A stretch of 64,000 nt of DNA, from contig JAIOPC010000002.1 of NCBI GenBank assembly GCA_021414085.1, positions 62,001 to 126,000 on the forward strand, written 5' to 3'. This DNA is from Actinomycetes bacterium (lineage in GTDB: Bacteria > Actinomycetota > Acidimicrobiia > Acidimicrobiales > Ilumatobacteraceae). The notes beneath the pieces are model-generated. The model made no database searches. It saw nothing but the letters and a program-made list of their open reading frames with translations, and was not told the DNA's origin. Each line of letters opens with the position of its first letter. Within the stretch, counting starts at the first letter, position 1. Below are positions 8,588 through 16,280 of the stretch, one piece after another. The position numbers and the translations under genes were made by a program.

Positions 8588-8625
8588 CGACCTTGCCCAT
8601 ATACTTAGGTATATGGGCAAGGTCG
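8588..8625 (+). promoter_or_regulatory. 17-bp palindrome over promoter and start codon of mntA-like gene
   Basis: A perfect 17-bp inverted repeat (8588-8604 with 8609-8625) is separated by 4 nt (TTAG). A TATACT box at 8600-8605 sits in its left arm, and the ATG (8613-8615) sits in its right arm, 7 nt after the box. That spacing suggests transcription starting at or next to the ATG, so the mRNA would be leaderless. The repeat is the natural operator for the HTH domain of the encoded antitoxin and would give tight autorepression. No convincing -35 box was found. Confidence 0.75.
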
Positions 8626-9116
8626 ACACTGCCGGCATGGTGCGAGCGCTTCGATTGGGCACCGGTTTGTCGCAACACGAGTTCGCGCTCCGCGCCGACA
8701 TGGCTCAATCTGCCATCTCGAACTACGAGAGCGGTCAGAAGAGCCCTTCGCTAGCTACCCTCGCTCGGCTGGCTGCCGCGGCCGACGCCACTCTCGACAT
8801 CTCATTTTCGCCGGTTCGCTCCCCTGCAAGAGTCACGCTGACCTCCTTGCGAAGAAAGCGCGATGCGATAACCGCGACCTGCCTACGCCACGGTGCCTCT
8901 CACCCACGCGTATTCGGCTCGGTCGCGAAGGGAAAGGCCCGAACCGACTCCGACGTCGACCTACTGGTCGACCTCGAGCCCGGCCGCACGTTGTTCGACG
9001 TTGCAGCGCTTCACGACGAACTGGTGGAGTTGCTTGGTCACGAAGTCGACGTCCTCACGTCGGGTGCCGTCCGCGGACGACTGGCGCGTGTGGCCGCCGA
9101 AGCAGTGCCGTTGTGA
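8613..9116 (+). CDS. XRE-type HTH fused to minimal nucleotidyltransferase, MntA-like antitoxin
   Basis: In this 167-residue protein, residues about 7-62 form an XRE helix-turn-helix (LSQHEFALRADMAQSAISNYE). Residues about 80-165 form a minimal nucleotidyltransferase with the GSx10DxD motif (GSVAKGKARTDSDVD), which holds the metal-binding acids. MntA proteins neutralise HepT toxins by transferring AMP to a Tyr in the HepT RX4HXY motif. The partner hepT gene follows with a GTGA overlap. The N-terminal HTH makes this a two-in-one antitoxin and repressor, and a 38-bp palindrome spans its start codon. The start at ATG 8613 is supported by the promoter position rather than by a ribosome site. Confidence 0.92.
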   Translation: MGKVDTAGMVRALRLGTGLSQHEFALRADMAQSAISNYESGQKSPSLATLARLAAAADATLDISFSPVRSPARVTLTSLRRKRDAITATCLRHGASHPRVFGSVAKGKARTDSDVDLLVDLEPGRTLFDVAALHDELVELLGHEVDVLTSGAVRGRLARVAAEAVPL

Positions 9117-9439
9117 GAACAGGCGAACAACGCCTCGCCGACATCCTTGCCGCCACAATCGATGCGGCCCGTTTAGTCGAGGGCGGCCATCAACGGTTTC
9201 TGTCGGACCCATTGCTGATCCGCGCGGCGAAGAACATCATCAGCGAGATCGGCGAATCCGCTAAGGGCATCGACGACAAACTGCTCAACGCAATACCCGG
9301 CGTTCCTTGGAAGGCCGTGAAAGGCATGCGTGACAAAGTGGTTCACGACTATCCGGAGCTCGACCTCGACGTGTTGTGGGAAACGCTCGCCAACGGATTG
9401 CCCGTGATCCATCGCGCCATCGTGGAGCACACCAGGTGA
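9113..9439 (+). CDS. HepT-like HEPN ribonuclease toxin
   Basis: The 108-residue all-helical HEPN (DUF86) protein carries the active-site signature RX4HXY as RDKVVHDY near residues 81-88. HEPN toxins of this type cleave RNA, and the Tyr is the expected AMP-acceptor by which MntA inactivates them. The GTG start at 9113 overlaps the stop of the antitoxin gene, so translation is coupled. The convergent corA gene begins its 3' end 6 bp later. Confidence 0.92.
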   Translation: MRTGEQRLADILAATIDAARLVEGGHQRFLSDPLLIRAAKNIISEIGESAKGIDDKLLNAIPGVPWKAVKGMRDKVVHDYPELDLDVLWETLANGLPVIHRAIVEHTR

Positions 9440-9445
9440 CGACGG

Positions 9446-10420
9446 CTATAGCCAGCCGCTGCGTTTGAAGACTCGGTACATGAACAGCACGACGCCACCC
9501 ATTCCGATCAGCGTCAGCGGGTAACCGACACTCGATCGCAGCTCGGGCATGTGTTCGAAGTTCATGCCATATATACCCGCCACCATGGTCGGCACCGCGG
9601 CCATCGCAACCCAGGCGCTGATCTTGCGCATGTCTTCGTTCTGTTGAATTCCGGTTTGCGCGAGGCTGGCGGTCAACGCCGCGTCGAGCAGGTTCGACAG
9701 CGATCGCGTGCGGGCGATGGTTCTGCCGAGTTTGTCAGATGTTTCCATCAGCGTTTCCAGACTCTCGGCGTCGGCTTGCCGCCGAACGTGACGGATCAGT
9801 CGTTCGAGTGGCTCATCAAGCGCTTCGAGCGGACTCTGGAACAGGCGCACCTCGCGCTTCAAGCGGTAGAGCCGCCGAACTGGTTGCGTTCCGCTGTCGG
9901 AGAACACGTCGCGCTCGACTTCGATGACGTCGTGCTCGAACCCATCGAGCGCGGGGCTGTAGTCGGCAACGACCTGTTCGATGATCGCCGCCATCACGGC
10001 AAGCGGACCGTGGGCCAGGCGTTCGGGTTCCAGCTCGAGCTCCGACCGCAGGTAGGCGAGCGGACTCGCTTGGCCGTAGCGCACCGAGATGATCGCGTTG
10101 TTCCACACGATCAGCGTCAGCTCGCCAAGCGAAATCGTTTCATCGCGATCGACGTACTGCGCGGTGCGCAACACGATCTGCAGCGCGGAGCCTTCAATGC
10201 TGAGGACCGGCCGCGTGTGCGGCGCCAGCACTTCGTCGATTTCGATGTCGTCGGGATGACCGAGCGTCTCCACTGCCCGGCCCAATTCGTCGGCGTTGGG
10301 CATTCTGAACCCCAACCAGCCGAACGCGCCGGGATGCTCGGGAATCTTCGCCAGCGAGTCGAGCGTGGGTGGAAGGTCGAGTCGGTGCCCTGCTGCATAG
10401 AGTGCGCAATCGACGATCAC
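9446..10420 (-). CDS. corA: CorA-family divalent cation transporter
   Basis: The 324-residue protein, read from the GTG at 10420, gives the usual family opening V/M-IVDCALY. A large cytoplasmic alpha/beta domain is followed by a long helix and two C-terminal membrane segments. The signature YGMNFEHMPEL contains the GMN selectivity motif after the first TM, and the protein ends with the usual basic tail (FKRSGWL). It imports magnesium or another divalent ion as a pentamer. An open frame continues upstream to 10678, but that part is low-complexity Arg-rich and overlaps the divergent epimerase gene, so I rejected it. The two divergent starts are 35 bp apart. Confidence 0.93.
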   Translation of the reverse strand: MIVDCALYAAGHRLDLPPTLDSLAKIPEHPGAFGWLGFRMPNADELGRAVETLGHPDDIEIDEVLAPHTRPVLSIEGSALQIVLRTAQYVDRDETISLGELTLIVWNNAIISVRYGQASPLAYLRSELELEPERLAHGPLAVMAAIIEQVVADYSPALDGFEHDVIEVERDVFSDSGTQPVRRLYRLKREVRLFQSPLEALDEPLERLIRHVRRQADAESLETLMETSDKLGRTIARTRSLSNLLDAALTASLAQTGIQQNEDMRKISAWVAMAAVPTMVAGIYGMNFEHMPELRSSVGYPLTLIGMGGVVLFMYRVFKRSGWL

Positions 10421-10455
10421 GCTCGCCAGTGTGCCCCATCGACAGGTGCTAAGCC

Positions 10456-11256
10456 GTGACCTACATGAGGCTTGACTCGCCATCGGGTGTCGCATCGGCG
10501 ATCGTGTCGCCCGCCGATGGTGGACGTATCGCGTCGCTCGTCGTCGACGGAATGGAACTGTTCGCGCCGCAAGCCACTGAAGGGCCCCTCGCGTGGGGTT
10601 GCTACGCGACGGTTCCGTGGGCCGGACGAATTCGCGACGGACGGTTCGTGTTCCGCGACGCGACGTACGACCTGCCACGCAACCTGCCCCCGCACGCGAT
10701 TCACGGCGTTGGTTGTGAGCGACCGTGGCAAGTGCTGGGCGACGGCCGACTCGGAATCGACCTGACCGAGCCGTGGCCGTTCGGCGGTCGCGCGACGCAA
10801 ACGTTCGCGATCACCGACGACTCACTACGCATGACACTGCGCGTCGAAGCTGGCACGCGCGACATGCCGGTGGCGCTTGGTTGGCACCCGTGTCTGCGCC
10901 GCCAACTGGCGCGCGGCGCGCCCGGCGAGTTGAGCTTTGAACCCGGCTGGATGTGGCAGCGCGATGCCAGCGGCATTCCCGACGGCACGCGCGTGGCCCC
11001 ACCGCCCGGCCCGTGGGACGACGCGTTCGGCGGCGTGACCACTACGCCAGTGATTCGCTGGCCACGCGCGATCGAACTCGCGCTCGAAGCCGACTGCCCG
11101 GTGTGGGTTGTGTACACCGAACGCGCCGACCAGATCTGCGTCGAGCCTCAGACCGGAATTCCGAACGCGTTCAACACCGTCGGCGAACCGACGGTGTTGA
11201 GCGCAGGCGAATCAACGGAACTCACGCTGACAGTGCGCTGGTCGCTCAGACGGTAG
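10456..11256 (+). CDS. aldose 1-epimerase family protein
   Basis: The 266-residue protein has the galactose-mutarotase fold. Family residues seen are a His in PHAIHGVG, a second His in LGWHPC, and the catalytic Glu in CVEPQTGIPNAFN. These enzymes interconvert alpha and beta anomers of aldoses, or act on hexose-6-phosphates. The start is GTG 10456, with an ATG three codons later as an alternative. It is divergent from corA and overlaps the convergent CHRD gene by 11 bp. The specific sugar is not determined. Confidence 0.88.
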   Translation: MTYMRLDSPSGVASAIVSPADGGRIASLVVDGMELFAPQATEGPLAWGCYATVPWAGRIRDGRFVFRDATYDLPRNLPPHAIHGVGCERPWQVLGDGRLGIDLTEPWPFGGRATQTFAITDDSLRMTLRVEAGTRDMPVALGWHPCLRRQLARGAPGELSFEPGWMWQRDASGIPDGTRVAPPPGPWDDAFGGVTTTPVIRWPRAIELALEADCPVWVVYTERADQICVEPQTGIPNAFNTVGEPTVLSAGESTELTLTVRWSLRR

Positions 11257-12133
11257 CTGTCAGTTGCCAGTCGTAGTAGAAGCCGACCACGTCGATGATC
11301 ACGTGTGTGTCGGCCGACGGGCCAGCCGTGATTGCTACATGACTGGTGCTGTCGACGCGCACCATCGTGCCGTTGGCGACAGTGGTACCGACCAACGTCC
11401 AGTTAATCGTGCTTGTTGCCGGTACTGGTGTGCCGGCCGCGTGGGCGGTGAGGAAACCGGCGGGGCCGGTTTGGGTAACGGTGATCACGACGTCAGCGGC
11501 GTAGGCGCCGATCGGGACGGCCGGCAGTGAAACACCGAACGCGTCCTTGCCAGCGAACAACGAGATCGCTCGAGTCTCGTTCGGGCTGATCCTGTTGCCG
11601 TCGACGCGCGAGTCGTAGGCGCGTACTGGCGTCGCCAACCCGATGTACGTGAGCGGCACTGCGTTGTTGACGAGTTGGCCGCGCAGCGCTCCACCGGGGT
11701 AGCTGGTGGTGTCGATGTTGACGTAGTAGTTCCTCGGGTTGGTGCTGATGTCGAGCACGAGCGCGGGGTCAAGCGGCCCCAGTGCGCATGTGTCCACCGC
11801 GACACCGAAGTCGATAACAACCGGGCCGCTCACACCAGCGGCACCGCTATGCAGTTGCGCACCGGTGACGGCGTCGATGCCCGTCAGCTTGAGCGTCCAG
11901 CACACGTCGTTGCTGACACCGGTGGAAACATAAACACCAGCGGAACCGATTCCATCTGGATCGCCGGGCGTGGGAACCTCGTTAGCGCCCAGCAAGTTGG
12001 CCAGCAGGTACGCCTCCGTGTTGGGGGCCACGCCATCGGCGACCCTCACCCCCGGAGTGACGAACGCGCCGAGTGCGAGAATGCCGAAACCCGCAACTGC
12101 CATAAATGAAGTGGAAGACCTTGATCGCTTCAC
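11246..12133 (-). CDS. secreted CHRD-domain protein
   Basis: The 295-residue protein starts at GTG 12133, chosen because an AAGGAGG ribosome site lies 7 nt upstream. It has an N-terminal membrane/signal segment (SFMAVAGFGILALGAFVTPG). A CHRD-type domain (about 40-155) begins LLGANEVPTPGDPDGIGSAG and contains LHSGAAGVSGPVV and YPGGALRGQLV. The rest (about 160-295) is a second beta-rich domain opening ATPVRAYDSRVDGN and ending VIIDVVGFYYD, which I know mainly from secreted actinobacterial, especially Acidimicrobiia, proteins. Function is unknown; CHRD domains occur in extracellular and matrix proteins. It supports the proposed taxonomic placement. Confidence 0.85.
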   Translation of the reverse strand: MKRSRSSTSFMAVAGFGILALGAFVTPGVRVADGVAPNTEAYLLANLLGANEVPTPGDPDGIGSAGVYVSTGVSNDVCWTLKLTGIDAVTGAQLHSGAAGVSGPVVIDFGVAVDTCALGPLDPALVLDISTNPRNYYVNIDTTSYPGGALRGQLVNNAVPLTYIGLATPVRAYDSRVDGNRISPNETRAISLFAGKDAFGVSLPAVPIGAYAADVVITVTQTGPAGFLTAHAAGTPVPATSTINWTLVGTTVANGTMVRVDSTSHVAITAGPSADTHVIIDVVGFYYDWQLTATV

Positions 12134-12271
12134 AATCTTGCCTCCTTGCACGCCCAATCTGGTCGTGCACCCAAATCGTCCGCCCGCCGAACAACGGCAG
12201 CTAGAGGCTTGCGCCTCTGGAGTCACAGTCGCTGACCGGGACGAGTAGCACTTGTGTTACCTATTGCAGCC

Positions 12272-12535
12272 ATGACAACCGTGGGCTTGCGAGAACTCCG
12301 CCAGCACGCGCGCGAACTTGTGCGCAGAGTCGAGGGTGGCGAGGAGATTCAGATCACAGTCGCCGGGCGACTCGCGGCCCGTTTGATTCCGGCCGCGCCA
12401 CGGCGCTGGCGGCACTGGAACGAGATCGCCAGCGTATTCGCAGGCAGCCCCGACCCAGATTGGCAGCGCGACAGAGACCTGATCGATCAGTCCGTCGTGA
12501 ACCCCTGGGGGCGCACCGCCGAAAGCGGTTCTTGA
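12272..12535 (+). CDS. Phd/YefM-type antitoxin
   Basis: This 87-residue protein reads from ATG 12272 (a GTG at 12254 is less likely). It has the Phd/YefM opening VGLRELRQHARELVRRVEGGEEIQI, continued by TVAGRLAARLIP, the beta-hairpin and helix arrangement that forms the DNA-binding dimer. The C-terminal half (HWNEIASVF... to the end) would wrap the toxin. The downstream frame encodes a PIN-domain toxin that overlaps it out of frame. The dimer would repress its own promoter. Confidence 0.85.
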   Translation: MTTVGLRELRQHARELVRRVEGGEEIQITVAGRLAARLIPAAPRRWRHWNEIASVFAGSPDPDWQRDRDLIDQSVVNPWGRTAESGS

Positions 12536-12542
12536 TACCAGC

Positions 12543-12899
12543 GTGTTGATCGCCACCGGCGTGCCCATGTTGGAGGGCGACCTCGCGATCAGCACGGCGT
12601 CGCTCGCAGAACTTCACTTTGGTGTACTCGTCACGAACGACCCGACGATCCGAGCGGAACGGTTACGACGACTGTCGGAGCTTCAGCGGAAGTTCGACGC
12701 GCTGCCGGTCGACGAGGCTGTTGCCATCAGCTACGGCCTTCTCGCAGCTGCACTAGCCACCTCCGGCCGCCAACCGCGGTCTCGCGTGATGGACCTGTTG
12801 ATCGCGGCGACCGCACATGCCCACTCGGCGCGGCTGTACACGAGAAATGCCGACGACCTCGCCGGCCTAGAGCACCTGGTGGACGTCGTCGCGGTGTGA
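12543..12899 (+). CDS. PIN-domain toxin (VapC-like) lacking an obvious start codon
   Basis: The PIN-domain frame is clear: LDTSVLIATG at the front, TASLAELHFGV with the second acid, MDLLIAATAHAHSARLYTRNADDL with the third and fourth. VapC toxins are Mg-dependent RNases that need the first Asp, in LDTS. That codon lies at 12534-12536, upstream of the first usable start (GTG 12543). The frame is open from 12501, but no ATG, GTG or TTG occurs before 12543. A GCG at 12525, just ahead of GTTCTTGATACC, is one transition from a GTG that would give the expected start. As written, the toxin is probably inactive, or starts at a non-standard codon. The antitoxin stop (12533-12535) overlaps the region out of frame. 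Confidence 0.7.
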   Translation: MLIATGVPMLEGDLAISTASLAELHFGVLVTNDPTIRAERLRRLSELQRKFDALPVDEAVAISYGLLAAALATSGRQPRSRVMDLLIAATAHAHSARLYTRNADDLAGLEHLVDVVAV

Positions 12900-13048
12900 A
12901 CGGTCGGTTCGGCAGCCCGCTTGAACCGCCGGGCTCTGCTCATCGGGGAATCGGCTTACCCAGAATCGCCTACAGGCGCTTACTGCCTCTGATGTAGCTA
13001 TGCGTGACTCAGACCTGTTTCCCAGGAGACGAGTGGTCCTGCATCCGC

Positions 13049-13600
13049 TTACGCGCGCAGCCTGAGCCACAGGCGACCAAGCCACCCAGGTCCTACCCGG
13101 ATGTCGGTCCAGTCGCCGCCACGATCCACTCTATTCGAGGGAATTTCTAGGCGATCCAACCGGCGCCAACGAGCGGTCGAGTGCGTTTGCGCCCATACAA
13201 CGACACGCGTCGGCCAGGTATCTCGGTCGCCGCAGCGTCCGGTGAACACCGCCGCCATACCGAGGGTTGCGCCGCCTTGTAGTACTAAAGGCAGATTGTC
13301 ATTTGCCGCTCCATCAATTGCGACAAAGCTCAGCAGACAGGTGGGGCTCGCTTCAAACGACACCGCGAGATCCCTGACGATCACCGGTCGTTGACCGCGA
13401 ACGAACAAGGTCAGCCAGAACTCAATCTGCCACTCGGGAGCCAGATCATTGTTCATATCCCGAAACATCCGTACCCGAAGCGGTTTGACGGTCCGAAGTC
13501 GACCCTTTCTAAGCTTGTCCCACCAGAAGGTGCCCATAGTGACCACCACCGCCAGGGTTGAGACGAGCAGGGCTGGATCGCCGAAATCAGGTCCTGTCAT
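13049..13600 (-). CDS. single-TM hypothetical protein downstream of the NTPase
   Basis: The 183-residue protein has one N-terminal membrane segment (about 10-27, ALLVSTLAVVVTMGTFWW) followed by a basic stretch. A soluble beta-rich domain with many Trp and Arg follows (PEWQIEFWLTLFVRGQRPVIV). I do not recognise the family. It lies 59 bp after the NTPase stop on the same strand, or overlaps it by 14 bp if the NTPase frame is extended (see the repeat at 13676). It is probably the membrane partner of that NTPase. The 149 bp before the VapC end (12900-13048) hold nothing I can identify. Confidence 0.6.
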   Translation of the reverse strand: MTGPDFGDPALLVSTLAVVVTMGTFWWDKLRKGRLRTVKPLRVRMFRDMNNDLAPEWQIEFWLTLFVRGQRPVIVRDLAVSFEASPTCLLSFVAIDGAANDNLPLVLQGGATLGMAAVFTGRCGDRDTWPTRVVVWAQTHSTARWRRLDRLEIPSNRVDRGGDWTDIRVGPGWLGRLWLRLRA

Positions 13601-13659
13601 ACGCGTACTCGTCAGTCTTAGCGATCAGATCGACCCAGCGCAGGGTCTGGCTCAATTCG

Positions 13660-15939
13660 TCACATATCAAGATTGCCACTCCACTCCACTCCAGCCTTGC
13701 GTAGATCAGCCAGGTAGTCACGAACGGGGTGGAGCAGAGGGCGCAGCTGGACCGCCACATCGCGCTCAAGTAATCCGCACCCGACCAGGGTCCCAAGAAA
13801 CGCCGACATGATGTTGTGCGTGCGTACGAGGAACAGCGTCGAGCCGAAATCGTTCATGAAGTGTATCGCGTGTTCGAGGTCCACTCTTGGGTCGCCAGCA
13901 GGCACAGGAATCTCTATTCTGAACTTCGGCAGCAGAAACTCGGTGAGAAATCTGGCTGCGACTGCGAACCTAAAACTAGCGAGCTCTACAAGGCGATATG
14001 GGACGCCTGCCGGCCTTGATGCGTCAATCTCGTCGCCGAGCAACTTGGCTGCTTCTTCAAAGATGTGTGTGGTCTCGTCTCTCGTGGCAGCCGCCCAAAA
14101 AAGGAAGTCAGACGTGTGACAAAGGACATCAATCAGATACTCGCCAGCCCATTGAAGGCTCACCGAGATCTGCTGCGGCTCCTGTTGAGGGACCTCATGA
14201 ACTCTGGTATGCCAACCCTCTATCTCGAGAAGACCGCTATCTCCGGTGTAACGCTGCGCCGCTAGCTCGCGCACAGCGCGATTCACCTCCTCCGGTCTCA
14301 CTCCGTAGCCGTTGTCGTTGGAAAGGACGTCCTGAAGCACGGCCAGCGTCGTGGACCCTCGCTCCCGACGGCGCAGATACTCCAAAATGTGGACCTTGAG
14401 AAAGAAAATCCCTCTCGGGTTAGCCGTGCGGGACAATCGGATGAACGGAAGCGCCGCCGGCACCCGGTTGATGTTGGGCGTAGCAGAATCGTCACGATCA
14501 ACTGAGAATATGAACTTACGCAAGCTGTGAAGGCGCGTCACGATCTTGACCTGGTCGATCCACTGCGAATCGTGGGGAGTTGGGGACGCGATCAGACCCA
14601 TTATGGTCTGCGCGCTGGAGGCCGGGTTCGTTCCGGAGAGTGCATCAAGCAGAATTCTCTCGAAGGCTTCCGCGATTGCTCTCAACGAGCCGTTGTACCA
14701 CCGCGTGAAGTGATCGATGAGATTTCGATTGTTGCTCGCATATATCCCCTCCTGACAGAACAATTCCAGCACCTCCCTGTTTCTTTCAACAATCTCAGAT
14801 TGATCTGTCCCGAGCCAGGAGGAGATAAAGTCGATACGGCTGTCAAGAAAACTGGCGACGAGAGCTACGGCCATGACCCGAGCGTCGCTCCCGCCCGCGG
14901 GGGTGGATCCGGCAGGGACAATGTCCCGAACGTCATCCTCGACGTGAAGCCCCAGCGGGAACTCAATCACAGCACCGTCAATCACGGACTCAATCACCTC
15001 CGCAATCTCTGCCGCATTTCGGGGGCGAAGTGGAAGAACAAGGCTGACTTTGTTTCGGCCGCCACTCATTACGCGTGCAAATCGCGCGAAGATTTTCGCC
15101 ACTTCCAGCCTGGTCGCAGGTGGTTCGCTATCGAGATTGTCGACAATGAACACAACCCGGTGTCGAAAAGTTCTTCGAATAAAGCGCAACAGAACACTCA
15201 AGCCGTCCTCCGCCTCGTTGTCCATGAACCGCTTGCGCGCGTCGACCATCTCGGACTCGGGCACATCCTCGAGTTCCTGCCCATACTCAGTCAACACTGG
15301 CGTGAAGGCCCTAGCGTTCAGCAGACGAAATCGCTTCCACGCCACCCGCGCCTGGTGGGAGGTGATAAACGTGGGTAAAAGGTCCGCAATGATGGACGAG
15401 GCGATTTCATTTGCATTTGTTGAACGGGGAAACCCTGGTTCTCGAGCTGAATAATAGTGCAACGAAGCTGTTGCTACTTTCGCGTCTAAGGCCACCTCGT
15501 CGCCGCTCGCGACCCATCGGTCGACTCGTTCACCTACGTGCGTAAATGGATCGAGCCCGCGCATCGCATCGGGAACAGCGGTGTCCACGTTGAGACCAAC
15601 CAATTCTGGACGCCGGGCAGCGCGGTCCCAGAGGGTGGTCTTTCCGGATCCCCGCTCGGCCGACAATACCACCACGTCAGATCTCGCCCGCAGCGAAAGC
15701 TCTAAAAGTCGTTCAGCCACATGACGCTGAACGTACAGCTCATCGTCGAAGGCATCAGCCAGAAGTGCCAGCATGTCCGGGTCAACGACCTCGACAACAT
15801 CGGATTGACGTTCATCAGCGTCATCCGAGATAGGGCGGTGATGGTATCGAATTGCGATTCGAAGAACCTTCGCAAATTCCTCCGAGTCGAGGTGACTCAA
15901 CGCGCGCGGACGTTTCTCGAATCGATCAATGACACCCAT
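13660..15939 (-). CDS. large P-loop NTPase, STAND/KAP-like, probable defence protein
   Basis: In this 759-residue protein an N-terminal leader (1-85) precedes a P-loop domain. The Walker A is SAERGSGKTTL (93-103, Lys100) and the Walker B is VVFIVDNLD (262-270, acidic pair Asp267/Asp270). A region with sensor-like Arg residues follows (LVLPLRPRN), and the C-terminal half (about 480-759) is helical, including a winged-helix-like stretch (TTLAVLQDVLSNDNGYGVRPEEVNRAVRELAAQ). It resembles STAND or KAP-type NTPases found in bacterial immune loci, but I cannot name a family. Base composition is visibly more AT-rich than the flanks, which suggests transfer. It is divergent from the Mrr-like nuclease. 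Its last codons contain a pentanucleotide repeat. Confidence 0.72.
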   Translation of the reverse strand: MGVIDRFEKRPRALSHLDSEEFAKVLRIAIRYHHRPISDDADERQSDVVEVVDPDMLALLADAFDDELYVQRHVAERLLELSLRARSDVVVLSAERGSGKTTLWDRAARRPELVGLNVDTAVPDAMRGLDPFTHVGERVDRWVASGDEVALDAKVATASLHYYSAREPGFPRSTNANEIASSIIADLLPTFITSHQARVAWKRFRLLNARAFTPVLTEYGQELEDVPESEMVDARKRFMDNEAEDGLSVLLRFIRRTFRHRVVFIVDNLDSEPPATRLEVAKIFARFARVMSGGRNKVSLVLPLRPRNAAEIAEVIESVIDGAVIEFPLGLHVEDDVRDIVPAGSTPAGGSDARVMAVALVASFLDSRIDFISSWLGTDQSEIVERNREVLELFCQEGIYASNNRNLIDHFTRWYNGSLRAIAEAFERILLDALSGTNPASSAQTIMGLIASPTPHDSQWIDQVKIVTRLHSLRKFIFSVDRDDSATPNINRVPAALPFIRLSRTANPRGIFFLKVHILEYLRRRERGSTTLAVLQDVLSNDNGYGVRPEEVNRAVRELAAQRYTGDSGLLEIEGWHTRVHEVPQQEPQQISVSLQWAGEYLIDVLCHTSDFLFWAAATRDETTHIFEEAAKLLGDEIDASRPAGVPYRLVELASFRFAVAARFLTEFLLPKFRIEIPVPAGDPRVDLEHAIHFMNDFGSTLFLVRTHNIMSAFLGTLVGCGLLERDVAVQLRPLLHPVRDYLADLRKAGVEWSGNLDM
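13676..13690 (-). repeat. three-copy pentanucleotide repeat at the NTPase 3' end
   Basis: CCACT is repeated three times on the plus strand (TGGAG in the coding sense), followed by a partial copy to 13693. With three copies the NTPase ends 11 residues after the repeat begins (EWSGNLDM). With four copies the frame would run on in the neighbouring frame (AILICDELSQTLRWVDL and beyond) to a stop at 13587-13589, overlapping the next gene's ATG by 14 bp. Copy-number slippage here would swap the C terminus. Confidence 0.6.
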
Positions 15940-16280
15940 TCCCGCACAATATCCGCTTGTACGAATTGCGAGTAATGGGTAGTGGGTCAGTTGAATTGCG
16001 GGTCGTCAGTCGCTTGGGTGTCTGCGTTCCAACGTCGTTGGAACGCGAACGCGCATTTCGCGCTACAGAAACTCCATTGCGGCGGGTCCTTACCTTCTCG
16101 CAGGACGTGCATGGGCGAATCGGTCCGGCCTGCCCGACGTGTTTGCCGCACTCCAAACAGTCAAACGGGCGAGTGTCCACGATCGTCGGGCTATCAGCCA
16201 TGTCGATCATCGGGTGTGGCGCGGTTTCCCGGCGTCTGATCGAGCCGAATGTATATTCGCGAAGTGCTGGGCAAACAGGT
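15940..16280. other. 341-bp divergent intergenic region
   Basis: This stretch separates the minus-strand NTPase from the plus-strand Mrr-like gene. A plus-strand frame is open through it and in phase with the nuclease (from 15957), but its conceptual product is Cys/Arg-rich and unlike the DUF2510 start. I therefore treat it as non-coding. It must hold two divergent promoters; a TATATT at 16252-16257, 24 bp before the nuclease ATG, is a weak -10 candidate. No repeats were found. Confidence 0.4.

Noticed and set aside
10421-10678. N-terminal extension of CorA
   Set aside because: It is Arg/Ser-rich, overlaps the divergent epimerase gene, and the family start IVDCALY begins at 10420.
12900-13048. 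tRNA gene or attachment site at the island border
   Set aside because: No cloverleaf or TPsiC-like block was found here or elsewhere, and no matching direct repeat was seen at the right border near 30261-30440.
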